Shown here: piece after piece, positions 33,679-48,438 of the stretch | Layout of the letters: each line of letters begins with the position of its first letter | Numbering within the stretch: the stretch's first letter is position 1 | From: Forficula auricularia | Lineage: Eukaryota; Arthropoda; Insecta; Dermaptera; Forficulidae | DNA length: 64,000 nt | NCBI GenBank assembly: GCA_024734495.1 | Contig: JALMQS010000411.1 | Location: 471,725-535,724, forward strand | Reading direction: 5' to 3' | Notes under the pieces: generated by a model | What the model was told of the DNA's origin: nothing | Seen by the model: only the letters and a program-made list of their open reading frames with translations | Database searches by the model: none | Position numbers and translations under genes: made by a program

Positions 33679-33848
33679 TTTATTTGTTCAATTTGATATT
33701 CTTTTAATTTTATTGACAGGAAACAATTACTTTGTTTTAAAATAGTTTATATTTTATATTATTTGATAAATTGAATGAATTGTAAAAATACTGTTTGAAA
33801 ATGGTTTTTCTCTTAGTAAAAACTCCAGACAAATAAGTTTAATAAATG

Positions 33849-33891
33849 AGCCACTGAAGAAGTTGCAAAACAGCAACGAAACATTTGGCGT
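33849..33891 (+). ncRNA. Hammerhead-like motif H10
   Basis: Stem I GCCA/TGGC, CTGAAGA (33854..33860), stem II GTTGC/GCAAC, GAAA (33878..33881). Stem III reads ACAT instead of the family's ACGT. Confidence 0.5.
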
Positions 33892-34310
33892 ATTTAATAA
33901 AAACTTGTATTTAATTTAATTTAAAGTCATGTCCAACTCCCTACGATTCCTTTAATTATTAATCATGGACACGAATAATGAAATATTACTTTTTTAATTT
34001 TTTCATTTGTGAAAGAACTACCTTATGCTAAAAATTGCCGGATAACTCGGTCCGCCAGGTACTATTTTGTAATTCCCGCTGAAAATCAAAACATTATTTT
34101 GGACATTTTTTTAATTGAATTTGAAATAATATTTATTTAATTTATATTAGTTGAAATAAATTAGTAAATATATACCTAATTTATATGCTTTATTAAATAT
34201 TAAACCTAATTTTTTTATAAATTTTTCATAGCTTGCGCTCTGCATTTCCTAACTCTGCGCTACACCAGCGCTCAGCCCTGATAGTTTCTTTATTAAACTC
34301 ACACAAGATT

Positions 34311-34341
34311 CTTTCTTGTGTGTTTATTTCGACCAAACAAT
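34311..34341 (+). promoter_or_regulatory. RpL32: Probable RpL32 transcription start and 5' UTR exon
   Basis: A pyrimidine tract, TTCTTTCTTG, typical of the TOP start of ribosomal protein mRNAs lies at 34309..34318. The donor GTGAGT follows AAACAAT at 34342, and the acceptor TTTTTTTTAG ends at 34558, 14 bp before the ATG. The 30 bp exon and 217 bp intron are inferred from these signals only. Confidence 0.5.
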
Positions 34342-34572
34342 GTGAGTCTCCTATTTTATATCCTGTAATATTTAATTAATCCTATATAATTAATCAACAA
34401 AAATAGTTTAATCTATTTTGATATTTAACATTATAATAACTAAAAGTATTATTTCATAATATTTTATTTGTATAATTATTTTATTCATTAATATAACCTA
34501 AAAAACGCACGATCGTGTCTATAACCGTTTGATTAATTTCTCTATATCTTTTTTTTAGAAGAAATAAACAAA

Positions 34573-38274
<3,702 letters not shown>

Positions 38275-38328
38275 TGAGTAGATTTGACTTTTTTTTATGT
38301 AAAATTATCCAAAAAAATATATTGATAA

Positions 38329-38334
38329 AATAAA
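38329..38334 (+). terminator. RpL32: RpL32 poly-A signal
   Basis: AATAAA 55 bp after the stop codon, the expected distance for a short ribosomal-protein 3' UTR. Confidence 0.65.
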
Positions 38335-38589
38335 ATATTGTTTTTTAAATAATTATCCTTCCCTTTTATTATAATCAAGTCTTAAAAATAAGAATTATAT
38401 TTCAATTTTTAATAAAATTTCAATCCTCAATTCAGTACTTTATAAGATATTCCTCAAAAACAATTTTGTATGTACTCGTTACAAGCCTTCGCTTAAGAAT
38501 TATCATCTTTTCGAAATTATATGAAATATATCAGTTTTTGCTCTACAAACAACACCTTATTAATGATTAAGGTGTTTAAGGCTTTAAAT

Positions 38590-38817
38590 TGAAAGATTTT
38601 TATGCCGAGGGTAACAGAATTTTTATATATTGAAGGAGACAATAAAAGAGTGTGTCTTCTGCTGGAACTATGAATTTTATATTTATAACGAGACTATAGT
38701 TTCGAGGGCTTTGACTTCTTCATCAGTCTATTACAGTTGATTCACAGGAATTAATGTATGAATTTGAAAGATTTTTGTGCCGAGGGTAGCAGAATTTTTA
38801 TATATTGAAGGAGACAA
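38590..38817 (-). mobile_element. Tandem ~175 bp hammerhead repeat running into gap
   Basis: The phrase GAAAGATTTTTATGCCGAGG at 38591 recurs at 38766 (TTTGTGCCGAGGGTAGCAG), with the 9.9 kb arm (GAAGGAGACAATAAA, GCTGGAACTATGAATTTTAT, ATAACGAGACTATAGT) between. So it is at least one whole unit plus the start of a second, cut by the N run. Confidence 0.75.
38690..38734 (-). ncRNA. Hammerhead ribozyme-like motif H11
   Basis: The - strand: CTGATGA (38726..38720), GAAA (38703..38700), ACTATAGT, C. Stem II (GAAGTC with GCCCTC) has mismatches, so folding is weaker than in H2. Confidence 0.5.
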
Positions 38818-38917
38818 NNNNNNNNNNNNNNNNNNNNNNNNNNNNNNNNNNNNNNNNNNNNNNNNNNNNNNNNNNNNNNNNNNNNNNNNNNNNNNNNNNN
38901 NNNNNNNNNNNNNNNNN
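38818..38917. other. Assembly gap of 100 N
   Basis: Exactly 100 N, the usual placeholder for a gap of unknown size. It falls inside the tandem hammerhead repeat, so the true array length is unknown. Confidence 0.98.
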
Positions 38918-38982
38918 CTATATAAATATATATATATATATATCAAATATAAATATGTATTAAGAAAGAATTAATATCTAAG

Positions 38983-39105
38983 ATGGGGGGTAGGATAGGC
39001 TAGGCGGTAGCAGGTCATCCTGCTAACCAAGTGGACCCGGGTTCGAATCCGACTCGAGGCATCCGGCTAAAATCTGACCCCCGGGGTAGGGACAAATAAA
39101 TTTGA
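38983..39105 (+). mobile_element. tRNA-derived SINE
   Basis: GGCTAGGCGGTAGCAGGTC (A-box-like) and GGGTTCGAATCCG (B box) are spaced as in tRNA. The flanks do not pair as an acceptor stem, so it is a SINE head rather than a gene. A GC-rich tail with CCCCGGGGTAGG follows. Confidence 0.6.
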
Positions 39106-39126
39106 ATATAAAAATAATTTTTTATG

Positions 39127-39490
39127 AAAAAAATAAAACCGACTTCAAAAAATTAAATGCAACAAATAAAATAGACTAAAAGGTGTAAAATAATAATTAT
39201 TATCTTATTTAGTTACAACTAAACGACGAAATATTAACATAAAATTACATTTTTGAAGTCGGTGCTAAACATACCTTTTATGAATCGCACTCGACGGATC
39301 TTACTTAGTACGTTTGGAGGGTATGCGCGCTTATAGGTATAGTTTGTTTGAGTACCGACACCAAAAAGTAATTTCATGTTAATATTTCGTCGTTTAGTTG
39401 TAACTAAATAAGATAATAATTATTTTATACCTTTTAGTGTATTTTATTTGTTGCATTTAATTTTTTGAAGTCGGTTTTATTTTTTCTTAA
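39127..39490. mobile_element. Foldback element, ~115-130 bp arms
   Basis: Left: AAAACCGACTTCAAAAAATT through GTTACAACTAAACGACGAAA. Right: the exact style inverse, ending AATTTTTTGAAGTCGGTTTT. The centre of about 110 bp (with ACTCGACGGATCTTACTTAG) is unique. Non-coding. Confidence 0.8.
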
Positions 39491-40199
39491 AAATTATTTT
39501 TATTTTTCTCTTTTTAGTGATGTTATTAATAGTGATCATATCATCAGAACTTGACCAAATTAATATGTCACCATCCCTAAAATACCCCCTTTCCAATAAA
39601 AAAAGAATCATCGAAATCGACTCATAAACAAAGAAGTTAGGCCTGAACAAACCTAACAAAAAAGGTCTAATACCAATAAAAAAATGCTATTTTCTTATAT
39701 AAAACAGATACTCTTAACCTCCAGATAGATGAAATCGTTTAAATAAGATATATTTCTTTCTCATTTATAATTTATGTCTGTTATATCGAGAAGGTGTGTC
39801 CGCCATCAGAGATACATAATATGTAATTATTTTATATATGATCTACCTTTTTTCGGACATAGTATTTCGAATATATATAAATTTACCAAATGATTTTTTC
39901 ATTTTACTTTTACTTTCATCTTTTTTCTTGTCCTAGGTGGGGGGAAAATTCTGGCTCTAACAAGTTTACACATTGGCCAGCTTAGCTAAGTGTGAACGTG
40001 AAAAATGGAATAATTCTTTTATCATACTTTTCCCTCAGCATTTGAAAACAACTCCAGAAATAGATATTGAAACGTTGTGCATTTTGATGAAATTTTCTCA
40101 TTAAAAATGTGCAATCTAGATGGTTTTAGCTGAACTTCTTTTTGGATCTTTGGAAAAATTCAAGAGAAAAGTATCAGATCTACAATATTTCCTTTCATT

Positions 40200-40320
40200 T
40201 CAGTTGGCTTCCCTCTCTCTAGGGTGCGAACACTCACTCCCATACTTCATTCCAGGCTGCCTACCCTACAGGCTTCCCCATTAACTCGCTTAGAGATGTT
40301 GACTTCGGTTAACTTAATGA
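40200..40320. repeat. Diverged repeat pair with 42080..42180
   Basis: Both contain CTTCCCT, then CTGCCTACCCTACAGGCTT or TGCCTACCCTACAGGCTC, and CCCAT. A further diverged pair, GAATCGAGGAAGAATACAAA with TTTTATTGAATAAATTGTTC, occurs at 41690..41752 and 42013..42075. Function unknown. Confidence 0.45.
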
Positions 40321-40881
40321 ATTTATATTTATTATATTAATTGCTCCTATGAGCGCATTACTTGGGATAAGTCATATATTTTAGAAAACATTTTTAAATT
40401 AAAAAAAATAAAAACTTTAAAATGTATATTACTTACATGAAAAACAAAATGAAAAACAAAAATGCATCATAAATTTGTGGAAAAAATCTCTGTAGTCTTT
40501 CCACAAATTTTGGATATTCGGAAAATTTTCGCTCAACTAGTAGCTTGAGCTAGAAAATTGCTTAATGTCAAATTTCATATCATTAACTTCAATCAAACTT
40601 CTCATATAAATATTCTATTTTTAGGGTTCCATTCAGACGTAAAACGTGTCATAGAAATGTCTGTCCGTTCGTGTGCTAAGCATTGTACCTTGTGCTAATA
40701 ATTTCCTCCAAAATCAAATTCTATTAAAATTTTATCTATCATATCTACTATTATTTTTATTATTTTTTTTTATTATGGAATTTGTAGTATTCTTGTAAAG
40801 ATCTAATTAAATAGAATTAAGATTATTATTTGATTTGTTGCCCTTTCTCAGCATTACTGCTGGAAAACTTTCACCTATCCC

Positions 40882-41389
40882 TAGGGATGCAAACTATTTA
40901 TCGATGTTTCAGTAGTAAAACAACGAAGTTTACCATCGAAGTTCACTATTACAAACCATCGATGCATCGATGTTTTTCTATACGAAGTTTTTTACATCGA
41001 AGTTCCAAAGTTCAAAGAAGGGTTGTGGGAAGATATGAAGGGTATGTTTCCGGGATTGTATAAGTATGCAATAAAATACTTACCTATAGTAGCAACATCA
41101 TTTCCTAGCGAATGACTTTTTTCTAAGGCTGGAGCAACAATAACGCAACAAAAGAAACCGTTTGACAGGGGCTTTCAAAACTATTATTTTTAAATTCAGT
41201 TACTAAATAAATTGCTCTGGTTTTGAAAAAAATGAGAGGCACACATGATTATTTTATAACCTTCTAATAAAAAATTAACAACTTATATCGTATTTTATTT
41301 TATACCAAAAAAAACTATCGATGATACGAAACATCGATGTTTTCTAGGCGGTGTATCGATACGTCGATGTTTTTATGTTTGCATCCCTA
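40882..41389 (+). mobile_element. hAT element, internally deleted, 8 bp duplication
   Basis: TIRs TAGGGATGCAAAC and GTTTGCATCCCTA, flanked by the perfect 8 bp repeat CCTATCCC (40874..40881 and 41390..41397), the hallmark of hAT insertion. Subterminal ATCGATG motifs recur many times. It retains a transposase C-terminal remnant (see next entry). Confidence 0.92.
41020..41155 (+). pseudogene. hAT transposase dimerisation-domain remnant
   Basis: One frame reads GLWEDMKGMFPGLYKYAIKY, then LPIVATSFPSE, stop, LFSKAGATITQQ. This is the conserved C-terminal dimerisation segment of hAT transposases (Y-L.vpATS.PSERLFSkAG). The Arg codon after PSE is TGA here, and the rest of the transposase is absent. 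Confidence 0.8.
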
Positions 41390-43489
41390 CCTATCCCTTG
41401 GATGGGCTGGGATTAAGCTCGGTCGACATGGAGAAGGAATTCACTCTGTCTCACACTCGACTCTATAAAGATAGGAACTTTCTCACGAGAGGGCAGGTTT
41501 GTAGTACCTATAGTTGCCTTTTGCATTGTGCAGATTATATTGCAAGAGAGCCCTAAAGCTGTTATGTTTTCCTTTAACTTTCTTTTGAAATCTGGTCAAG
41601 ATTCCTTCAGCTGAGATTATCAATGGCAAGATAGTCACGCTTTCAAGTTTCCAGAATAATCATAACTCTGCGACATATATACTTTACTCGAATCGAGGAA
41701 GAATACAAATTTTATTGAATAAATTGTTCTTAATAAAAATATGATTTCTTTTATATATTTCTTTACACTTTAACCTCGATAGCAAGATTTTGATATATCC
41801 GGATTTTCTCTGTTTCTATTTTTCGAAGATTGTGGGACTCCAATATCTATGGCTCCCTTACTTTAAAAAATTACATAGAGAAAAAAGAATATCAGTTTTA
41901 AATTGATTAAATAAGATTGCTTTATTCTTTCTTATTCATATAAATTCTAATCGCGAGAAGCCTCCATTTTAATCATACCCCTGTGACATATGGTATATTA
42001 CCATATTTACTCGAATCGAGAAAGAATACAAGTTTTATTGAATAAATTGTTCTTAATAAAAATATGATTTCTTTACACTTGATTGAGCTTCCCTTCCTCC
42101 CGAGCGCGAATTCCTCTTTAGTGCAACACCAGGGTGCCTACCCTACAGGCTCTCCCATAGATCAGGCTTGGAGCCTTGTTCTTTGCTTTCATTATTAATT
42201 GAATTTAATACATATATTAATTGTTTCTTATTACAAGTTGTTTGACCATTTATTTTTATTTTCATTTTTATCATACAGGTTATGGTAAAGTATTGTAATC
42301 GTACATGAAAAAAAGTTTTTTTTTCTTCGTTTTTTCGAAATATCTCAAATTGCGCCCCGGGACAAAGAAAAATTAATTTTCAACCTTTGAGTTTTGTGAT
42401 CGATTGGGAAGGCGTTTGAATATAATATTATAATAAATGTTTTTGATAACATGTCTCCTGTGGACTCGAAAAAATCATACACTTATTCATAGAAAAGATA
42501 ATAAAAAATTTTTATTTGAGGTATTATTAAGTAAGTGAATTCCATACATTTAAAAAAAGTTATTAAATAAATAAAAATAAAAAGACTCAACTCATTCATT
42601 TAAATCATTATTTTAAATTATACTATATATCTTCGCACAATTAAGAGAGGAGAAGAGGCAGCCAGGAAAATAAAAAAATTAAATTATAATTTGAAGTCTA
42701 GTGGGTAAACAAAAAGCTGTCTTACGAATTTGAAGCTTTTTGGTAGGTTTTTATTGTTTTTTTTTTTTTTGGGGGGGGGGGTTTGTTAACTCTTCTTTCT
42801 ATTTATAGAGATAGGAAAAGCAAGGGTTGGTTTTGAAATTAGGCTGGAATAAGGAATTATTTGCCTTGCCGAGGTAAATATTTTGTTTATTTTTAAAATA
42901 TTTTTTCTTTTTTTTTAGATAATATGGTTGAAAGGGGTAGTCAATCCAGGGTTGGGACTAGAAGTATAGGTGTTGAAACCAGTGGTGGTTTTTGTTATGA
43001 GTGATTAGTTATTTAGATTATAAGGATTTAGGGAAGAATGGTATTAATTTAAATAGGTCTGGTTCCTATAAGTTAGTTAATTCAGATATTAATATGTAGG
43101 TTTGCATTCATTTGTAGGATCTTGAATTGATTTGTTGTAGTAACTTGGGATTATAGTCCTCGGTCTCCTATGATTAAATCAAATATAAATTTTGTCAAGT
43201 CCTAAAGGCCTAGAGTTGTAAAATTTTATTTAGTTCTCACAAGCAGAGATTAACTGAAGTAGAGAGAGGTCAACCATCCTTGTTAAGGTTTTGACCAGGT
43301 TTTCTTAACAACTTATGACAAATGCGTCGCTTTCTCCTGGTATCGGGTTTTTTCGCGGAATTATTAAATTACTTTTTGTCTTTTATTGGAAATCTATGGT
43401 CATGTTATTTGTTAATGAGCATACATTTCTATTTTTTTCTTTTTTTTTTGTACTTGTTTATTATTTGTTAAATTGTTGTAGTTAATTTG

Positions 43490-43572
43490 TATTGATGTTT
43501 GGAGGACCTAGCCACCGAAGACTTGTGCCTCTAAGCAGGTTGAGGAATAAAGATTTATTTATTTATTATTTA
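43490..43572 (+). mobile_element. Retroposon 3' end
   Basis: GATGTTTGGAGGACCTAGCC, then GACTTGTGCCTCTAAGCAGG and GAGGAATAAAGATTTATTTA. Same family as 36345..36480, ending in an ATTT repeat. Confidence 0.55.
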
Positions 43573-43862
43573 TTAAACATCTAAAAGTGATTACAATAAT
43601 AAAAGACATTGTTGTAAAAATGGAAATGGGAATGGAGTGTTGAGTTCGATGCCCAAATTATTGTAAAAATAATAAATATGTAAATTTAAGTAAAGAAATG
43701 AGTATCTATTTGAGAAAAAAAGATTGAATTTTTTCTCAAAATCAACTTGTGATATATAATCAATTAAGTTGATACAATTTTGATGGCTGTATATGTATAT
43801 AATTAAGTAATAGAGAGGATTCAGCCAATGGGTAGCCTCTGCTGAATAAAAAACTCCCAATT

Positions 43863-43910
43863 ATGGAAAACGTTTCGGCTTTAATTAAATATGGCCATCA
43901 TCAGTTCCTA
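43863..43910 (-). ncRNA. Hammerhead ribozyme-like motif H12
   Basis: The - strand: stem I GGAA/TTCC, CTGATGA (43904..43898), stem II GGC/GCC with an AT-rich loop, GAAA, palindrome ACGT, T as the cleavage base. Confidence 0.6.
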
Positions 43911-44428
43911 AGAGCTGAAAAAAGCGATTGAACACACATGTAAAATTACAATAAAATTTTTTACAAAAAAATCCAAACTTGTTAATTACAAAATTATATC
44001 TTACAGTATTAGCGACACAATTAATTTTATAAATAAATTTTCCGCAGGCAGAGTTGTAGTGGATTTTATCATAATATACAAAATTATATGAATTATAAAA
44101 TGGTACATAAATCTTGGTGTGCTCTCACTCGATATGCGCAACGTCTCAAGTACAAATATAGCAATGTTGAATGAAATGAATGAATGAATGAAATGAATGA
44201 AAAATATCGAGTGAGAGCACACCAAGATTTATGTACCATTTTATAATTCATATAATTTTGTATATTATGATAAAATCCACAACAACTCTGCCTGCGGAAA
44301 ATTTATTTATAAAATTAATTGTGTCGCTAATACTGTAAGATATAATTTTGTAATTAACAAGTTTGGATTTTTTGTAAAAAATTTTATTGTAATTTTACAT
44401 GTGTGCTCTATCGCTTTTTTCAGCTCTT

Positions 44429-44476
44429 AGGAACTGATGATGGCCATTATTTAATTAAAGCCGAAACGTTTTCCAT
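44429..44476 (+). ncRNA. Hammerhead ribozyme-like motif H13
   Basis: The inverted partner of H12, with the same stems: CTGATGA 44434..44440, GAAA 44463..44466, ACGT, T44470, then TTCC pairing with GGAA at 44430..44433. Confidence 0.6.
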
Positions 44477-44552
44477 AATTGGGAGTTTTTTATTCAGCAG
44501 AGGCTACCCATTGGCTGAATCCCTCTCCATACTTAATTATATAATCAATTTT

Positions 44553-45535
44553 TTTTTTTTTTTTTTTTATGATAATGATGAGAGAAGGAGTTACACCAAA
44601 AAAGGTGCAACCCCTAAAGGCCTGGGTTGGCCCCTCCATCGTGAAAAGAAGAAGAAAGAATTTTATGGGTTGGGCGGGGGTCGAAGGTATCTGTGGATAC
44701 GGGTCTTAAATAGCTGAAGGTTATAGGTCGCGGGAAAGATGGTGGCAGGGAGCGAGTTCCAGTCTCTGGAGGTCAAAGGGATAAAAGAGTTGGCGAAAGC
44801 GCTTGTTCGAAATTTATCCAATTTGACAGCGAAGGGGTGCTGAGCGTTAGAAAACCGCGTGCTTCGCGCAAAGAGGGCATTAGGGGGATAATTGATTTCA
44901 GCTCGACTGAACAGACACCGTGATAGTATCTGTAGTACAGGGAAAGGGCAGAAACGGTTCTTCGGTGAGCCAGGGAGTCGAGTGAGTTGGTTAGAGCCGG
45001 TTCTCCTATTAGTTTAATTGCTCGCTTCTGAATTGCATCCAGTGTGGCAAGAGAATGCTTGGAGGCACCCCTCCACAGATGAGAGCCATATTCGAGACAG
45101 GGACGAATTTGAGCCTTATACAGCATAAGGAGTTGACTGGGAGTATAACAGCGTCTAGACCTAAATAGGAGACCAAGCTTGCGCGCTGCAGCTTTAGCAG
45201 TGGTTGAGATATGGTCATTCCATGAAAGGTCAGACCCTAGAGTTACGCCTAGCATTGAAATTTTATCCCTGAATTCTAGTGAGTTTGAGTCGAATGATAT
45301 ATTTGGGAGGTTTCTGTCGACGCGCCTAGAAATAAGGCAACACTGAGTTTTCCCTGCATTGAAGTTAACTAAGTTTTGGGATCCCCAGTTTTTAAGTTTG
45401 CATAAGTCTAAATTAATTGAAGAGGCAATGTCTGCACGGTTTTTATGCGAAGCAGGGGCGTTATGTAGGGTGCTGTCATCTGCGTAACAATGTAATTTTA
45501 CGAACATGAATTTAGGTCATCCTACATGCAATATA
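44553..45535 (-). pseudogene. Jockey/CR1-like LINE 3' part, copy D
   Basis: The - strand frame 45507..44773 (244 codons) starts inside motif C: LHCYADDSTLHNAPASHKNR. It continues LVNFNAGKTQCCLISRR, SMLGVTLGSDLSWNDHIS, AAARKLGLLFRSRRCYTPSQ and RPCLEYGSHLWRGASKHSL. A frameshift near the end (REARGFLTLS) moves the MTSRDWNSLP part to another frame. The 3' end has the conserved stem-loop and a poly-A (T18 at 44552). 5' truncated at 45535. Confidence 0.85.
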
Positions 45536-45779
45536 AACATATCTATTAAAATCTTTGATAAATGACCTAAATTCATGTTCGTAAAATGTAAATTTAAATT
45601 TGGAAAATAAAAAATATTTTGTTCAAAAAAAAAATTATATAAATCTAACGAAATGATTAAAATAAATAAATAAATTGAAAAGAGAAACATCCCTTTTAAT
45701 CCACGGTAGTCACAAGTCTAAATATATTATTATATATAAATTGAAAATAGTATTAATATTAATATTTCCCTCCTGGTCG

Positions 45780-45924
45780 GCCAGTTATCAGCTCGGTGCC
45801 TGCTATCGCCCGTCCACTCTAGCTCCTCCTCGGCTCATTTAGTGGCCAACTCTTAAGACAGAAGCATGCCGAGAAACCAAGACGCCCGCGCTTGGGAGAA
45901 TTCAACCTTCGATTTTGTCATTCG
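45780..45924 (+). other. Exon-like segment, possible 5' UTR exon
   Basis: A GC-rich stretch in AT-rich DNA ending ATTTTGTCATTCG with a strong donor GTGAGT at 45925. It includes one ATG (45866) opening MPRNQDARAWENSTFDFVIR across the donor, but if joined to the next candidate exon (50477) the frame stops after 14 further codons, so it is more likely untranslated. The start is unknown. Confidence 0.35.
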
Positions 45925-45984
45925 GTGAGTACCTTTAGAAACTTATTTTTTATTTACTGTAAGAAACCATCTCTTCTATTTTAA

Positions 45985-46115
45985 TTTTTATTTAAATCAC
46001 ACATAATTTAATTATAATTATTTATTGAAACAAATAATACAATATAAATACCATATAAATTCAATAAATAATTATAATTAAATTATGTGTGATTTAAATA
46101 AAAATTCGAATTTTA
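45985..46115. repeat. Small foldback MITE, family of 62089..62235
   Basis: Arms: TTTATTTAAATCACACATAA and AATTATAATTATTTATTGAA, inverted at the right. The 62.1 kb copy has the same ends with CACAGATAATTAATTATA. Confidence 0.7.
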
Positions 46116-46402
46116 ATCAGATTAATCACAAAAATAAAAGCTTCAACAGCTTCATTACTAATCTCTCTATTTTGTTATTAAAATATATTTGAGAGTTGAA
46201 TACTTAAAACCCCTTTAACATAAATTATAGATCAAAATTGATATCTCTCTCTATTATTCTGATTAAAGTAAATCTAAATCTTAAATTTAGATAAACAAAA
46301 ATCTTCTAATGTACTTTAACCCTTCCATCTCTCACCTTATCTCCCCTTCTTTTATTGTTAAAGTTAAGAAATTAGCTGTAATTTGTATTCAGTATCCTTT
46401 AT

Positions 46403-46448
46403 GAACTCCTGAAGATGGGCTTATACCCCGAAATATATATAGAGTCGT
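46403..46448 (+). ncRNA. Hammerhead ribozyme-like motif H14
   Basis: Stem I ACTC/GAGT, CTGAAGA (46409..46415), stem II GGG/CCC, GAAA (46430..46433), self-complementary ATATATAT, A46441 as the cleavage base. The core is complete. Confidence 0.6.
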
Positions 46449-47101
46449 TCTAAACAATCATCTGATCTTTTATTTTTGTGAAACCTACCTACCTAATATT
46501 TTATATTTTGAATTTTAAAAAGGTTCAAAATTTTTTTTCAAAAATTTTCTTTACTTTATTTAAAATGTTTCACCGAGAACCCACACCATTCTCCCTTAAC
46601 AAAATCTGATTTTCGTTCATCTACAAAAATTTCAAGCAAGACTTGATTTCTGAGTTATTTCTTTCCTTTTTCAAATTTGATTTTTTTGATTTAGAGAATA
46701 CCATCACTTTATAAATAGAGTAATGAAAAATAAATATAATGAAGTGTCATTTCATTCTTTAAAAACAATCAGTGTTTTGGAAAAGCCTCCCGAATTTTTT
46801 GGTGCTTCAAAGATAAAAAAACTCATGTATCCATCACCTCATTGTTTCCTACATGATTATATAATAAAATGTTGTTTTTTTATGTTATAAATTACCATAG
46901 TATCAAAGAAAAAATTATTACGAAAAGTCGAATTTTAAAGGATATAGAAGCTAAAGCTCTTATTACAAAGCATTGCAGTACACATGCGAAGATACCGGGT
47001 TCGAACCCCGGCTGAACCTTTTCTCTACAATAAAAATAATTTGAAAGTTTATATTAGGAAAATAAGGACAAGTTTTTATGTGTGACTTTTTTATTTATCC
47101 A

Positions 47102-47142
47102 CCAACGTTTCGTCGACTTTGCCGACTTCTTCAGGGCTTCTA
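47102..47142 (-). ncRNA. Hammerhead ribozyme-like motif H15
   Basis: The - strand: stem I GCC/GGT, CTGAAGA (47134..47128), stem II GTCGGC/GTCGAC, GAAA (47111..47108), ACGT, T. Confidence 0.55.
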
Positions 47143-47389
47143 CAATTATAAGAACATTCTTGATATGAATTTACAATATTACAATTAGAATTCCAAAACA
47201 AACATGTATTAATAGTTTACCTACCAAATAGTCAGTGTTCTGATGGCCTTCAATGGTAACGAAGATAATAAGAAAATTTAGACGAATGTGTGACATGACT
47301 ATTTGGTAGGTAAACTATTAATACATGTTTGTTTTGGAATTCTAATTGTAATATTGTAAATTCATATCAAGAATGTTCTTATAACTGTA

Positions 47390-47432
47390 GAAGCCCTGAA
47401 GAAGTCGGCAAAGTCGACGAAACGTTGGTGGA
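47390..47432 (+). ncRNA. Hammerhead ribozyme-like motif H16
   Basis: The inverted partner of H15 with the same stems; CTGAAGA 47396..47402, GAAA 47419..47422. Confidence 0.55.
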
Positions 47433-48438
47433 TAAATAAAAAAGTCACACATAAAAACTTGTCCTTATTTTCCTAATATAAACTTTCAAATTAATACAAA
47501 TTATGGACGGAAATGATAATAATAATAAAAATAATCTTTTCTTCGTTCCCTAAATTTAACTTTGTAAATAAAAATAATATTCCATAACTTCTCGGATCTA
47601 GTATTAGATCATCTCACTTGATTGTTTATAGTAAATTTTTAAAACTAATATCGACATTTTTCTTTTATATTCAATCATTTGTATGTTAGTTGATTTCATT
47701 GATTTATTCAGACTCTGAGCTACATTTGTGTAAATGCTGATTTATTCTAATTAGTCCTTTTTTACTTTATTTTGAAGAGATAAATGAATAAATTTCTATT
47801 TCATTTTGAATTAAAACAAATATATTTTATTTTTCTCTAGTTTTTTACAAAAAATAAATTTCTATTTGTTATTTAATATTCAACGAATCAATTGTTTAGT
47901 TATAGGGAGCAGCTTCGAATAAGAATTAATTAACATTCAATTGAAATTATTTTATATAAAATTGTAAATTATGAAAAGGTTTGAGTATTATTTGATTTTT
48001 TTAATATTAACTTGGATAAGTAATTATATTTCTCTTTGTTCGCAAAATTTTATTTGCCAAGATAAAGTTTTTATCTGTTTTGAAAAGTACAAAATGATTT
48101 CAGAGAGTGCATTGATTCTAGACGCGCGCCTTTTGGCTCAATTTCATTCTTTCTTTTTTGATAGCCTTAATAATAATTATTGTTCTTCTAATCAGAACAA
48201 TTATTTTATTTAAAATAAAAAATATTCACATTAAAAGAAAAAAGTAGATAATTCGTTTCTAAAGAAACTTTCATTTGAAATAAATTTTTCTTTCGAAAAA
48301 ATAAACTAATAGATAGATTTATTTTTTCATATTAATTACAATTCAATTTAGATAAGATTAGCTAAATATAAAATACATTATAGAAATCATCCTTAATTCT
48401 ATGATTTGTCAATGATACAAGAAGTTTCTTTATACTTT

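Larger units (their letters stand above)
33563..33960. mobile_element. Foldback element with paired hammerhead motifs
   Basis: Arms of about 125 bp. The left runs GAATTAATTAAAGGAATCGT through AGTTGGACATGACTTTAAAT and ATACGCCAAACG; the right is its inverse to 33960. The 140 bp AT-rich centre is not repeated. Confidence 0.75.
43795..44550. mobile_element. Large foldback element, ~345 bp arms, two hammerhead motifs
   Basis: The left arm runs from ATATAATTAAGTA and GAGGATTCAGCCAATGGGTA to TCTTGGTGTGCTCTCACTCG; the right arm, 44206..44550, is its near-exact inverse. The 65 bp centre contains a GAATGAAT repeat. Each arm has one hammerhead-like core. The two arms differ by very few bases, so the element is young or kept similar by gene conversion. 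Confidence 0.85.
47041..47495. mobile_element. Foldback element, ~195 bp arms, two hammerhead motifs
   Basis: Left arm TTTGAAAGTTTATATTAGGA to ACCTACCAAATAGTCA; inverse at 47295..47495. A tRNA-like B-box sequence (46992..47015) lies just outside on the left. Confidence 0.85.

Noticed and set aside
46992..47015. tRNA-like T arm with CCGGGTTCGAACCCCGG followed by CTGAACC
   Set aside because: No matching 5' acceptor strand or D arm upstream, so it is a tRNA-derived repeat fragment, not a tRNA gene.
47971..48213. 80-codon frame starting with a hydrophobic, signal-peptide-like stretch
   Set aside because: AT-rich DNA easily gives hydrophobic frames; no splice signals, no family resemblance, composition like the flanks. 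Expression data could revive it.
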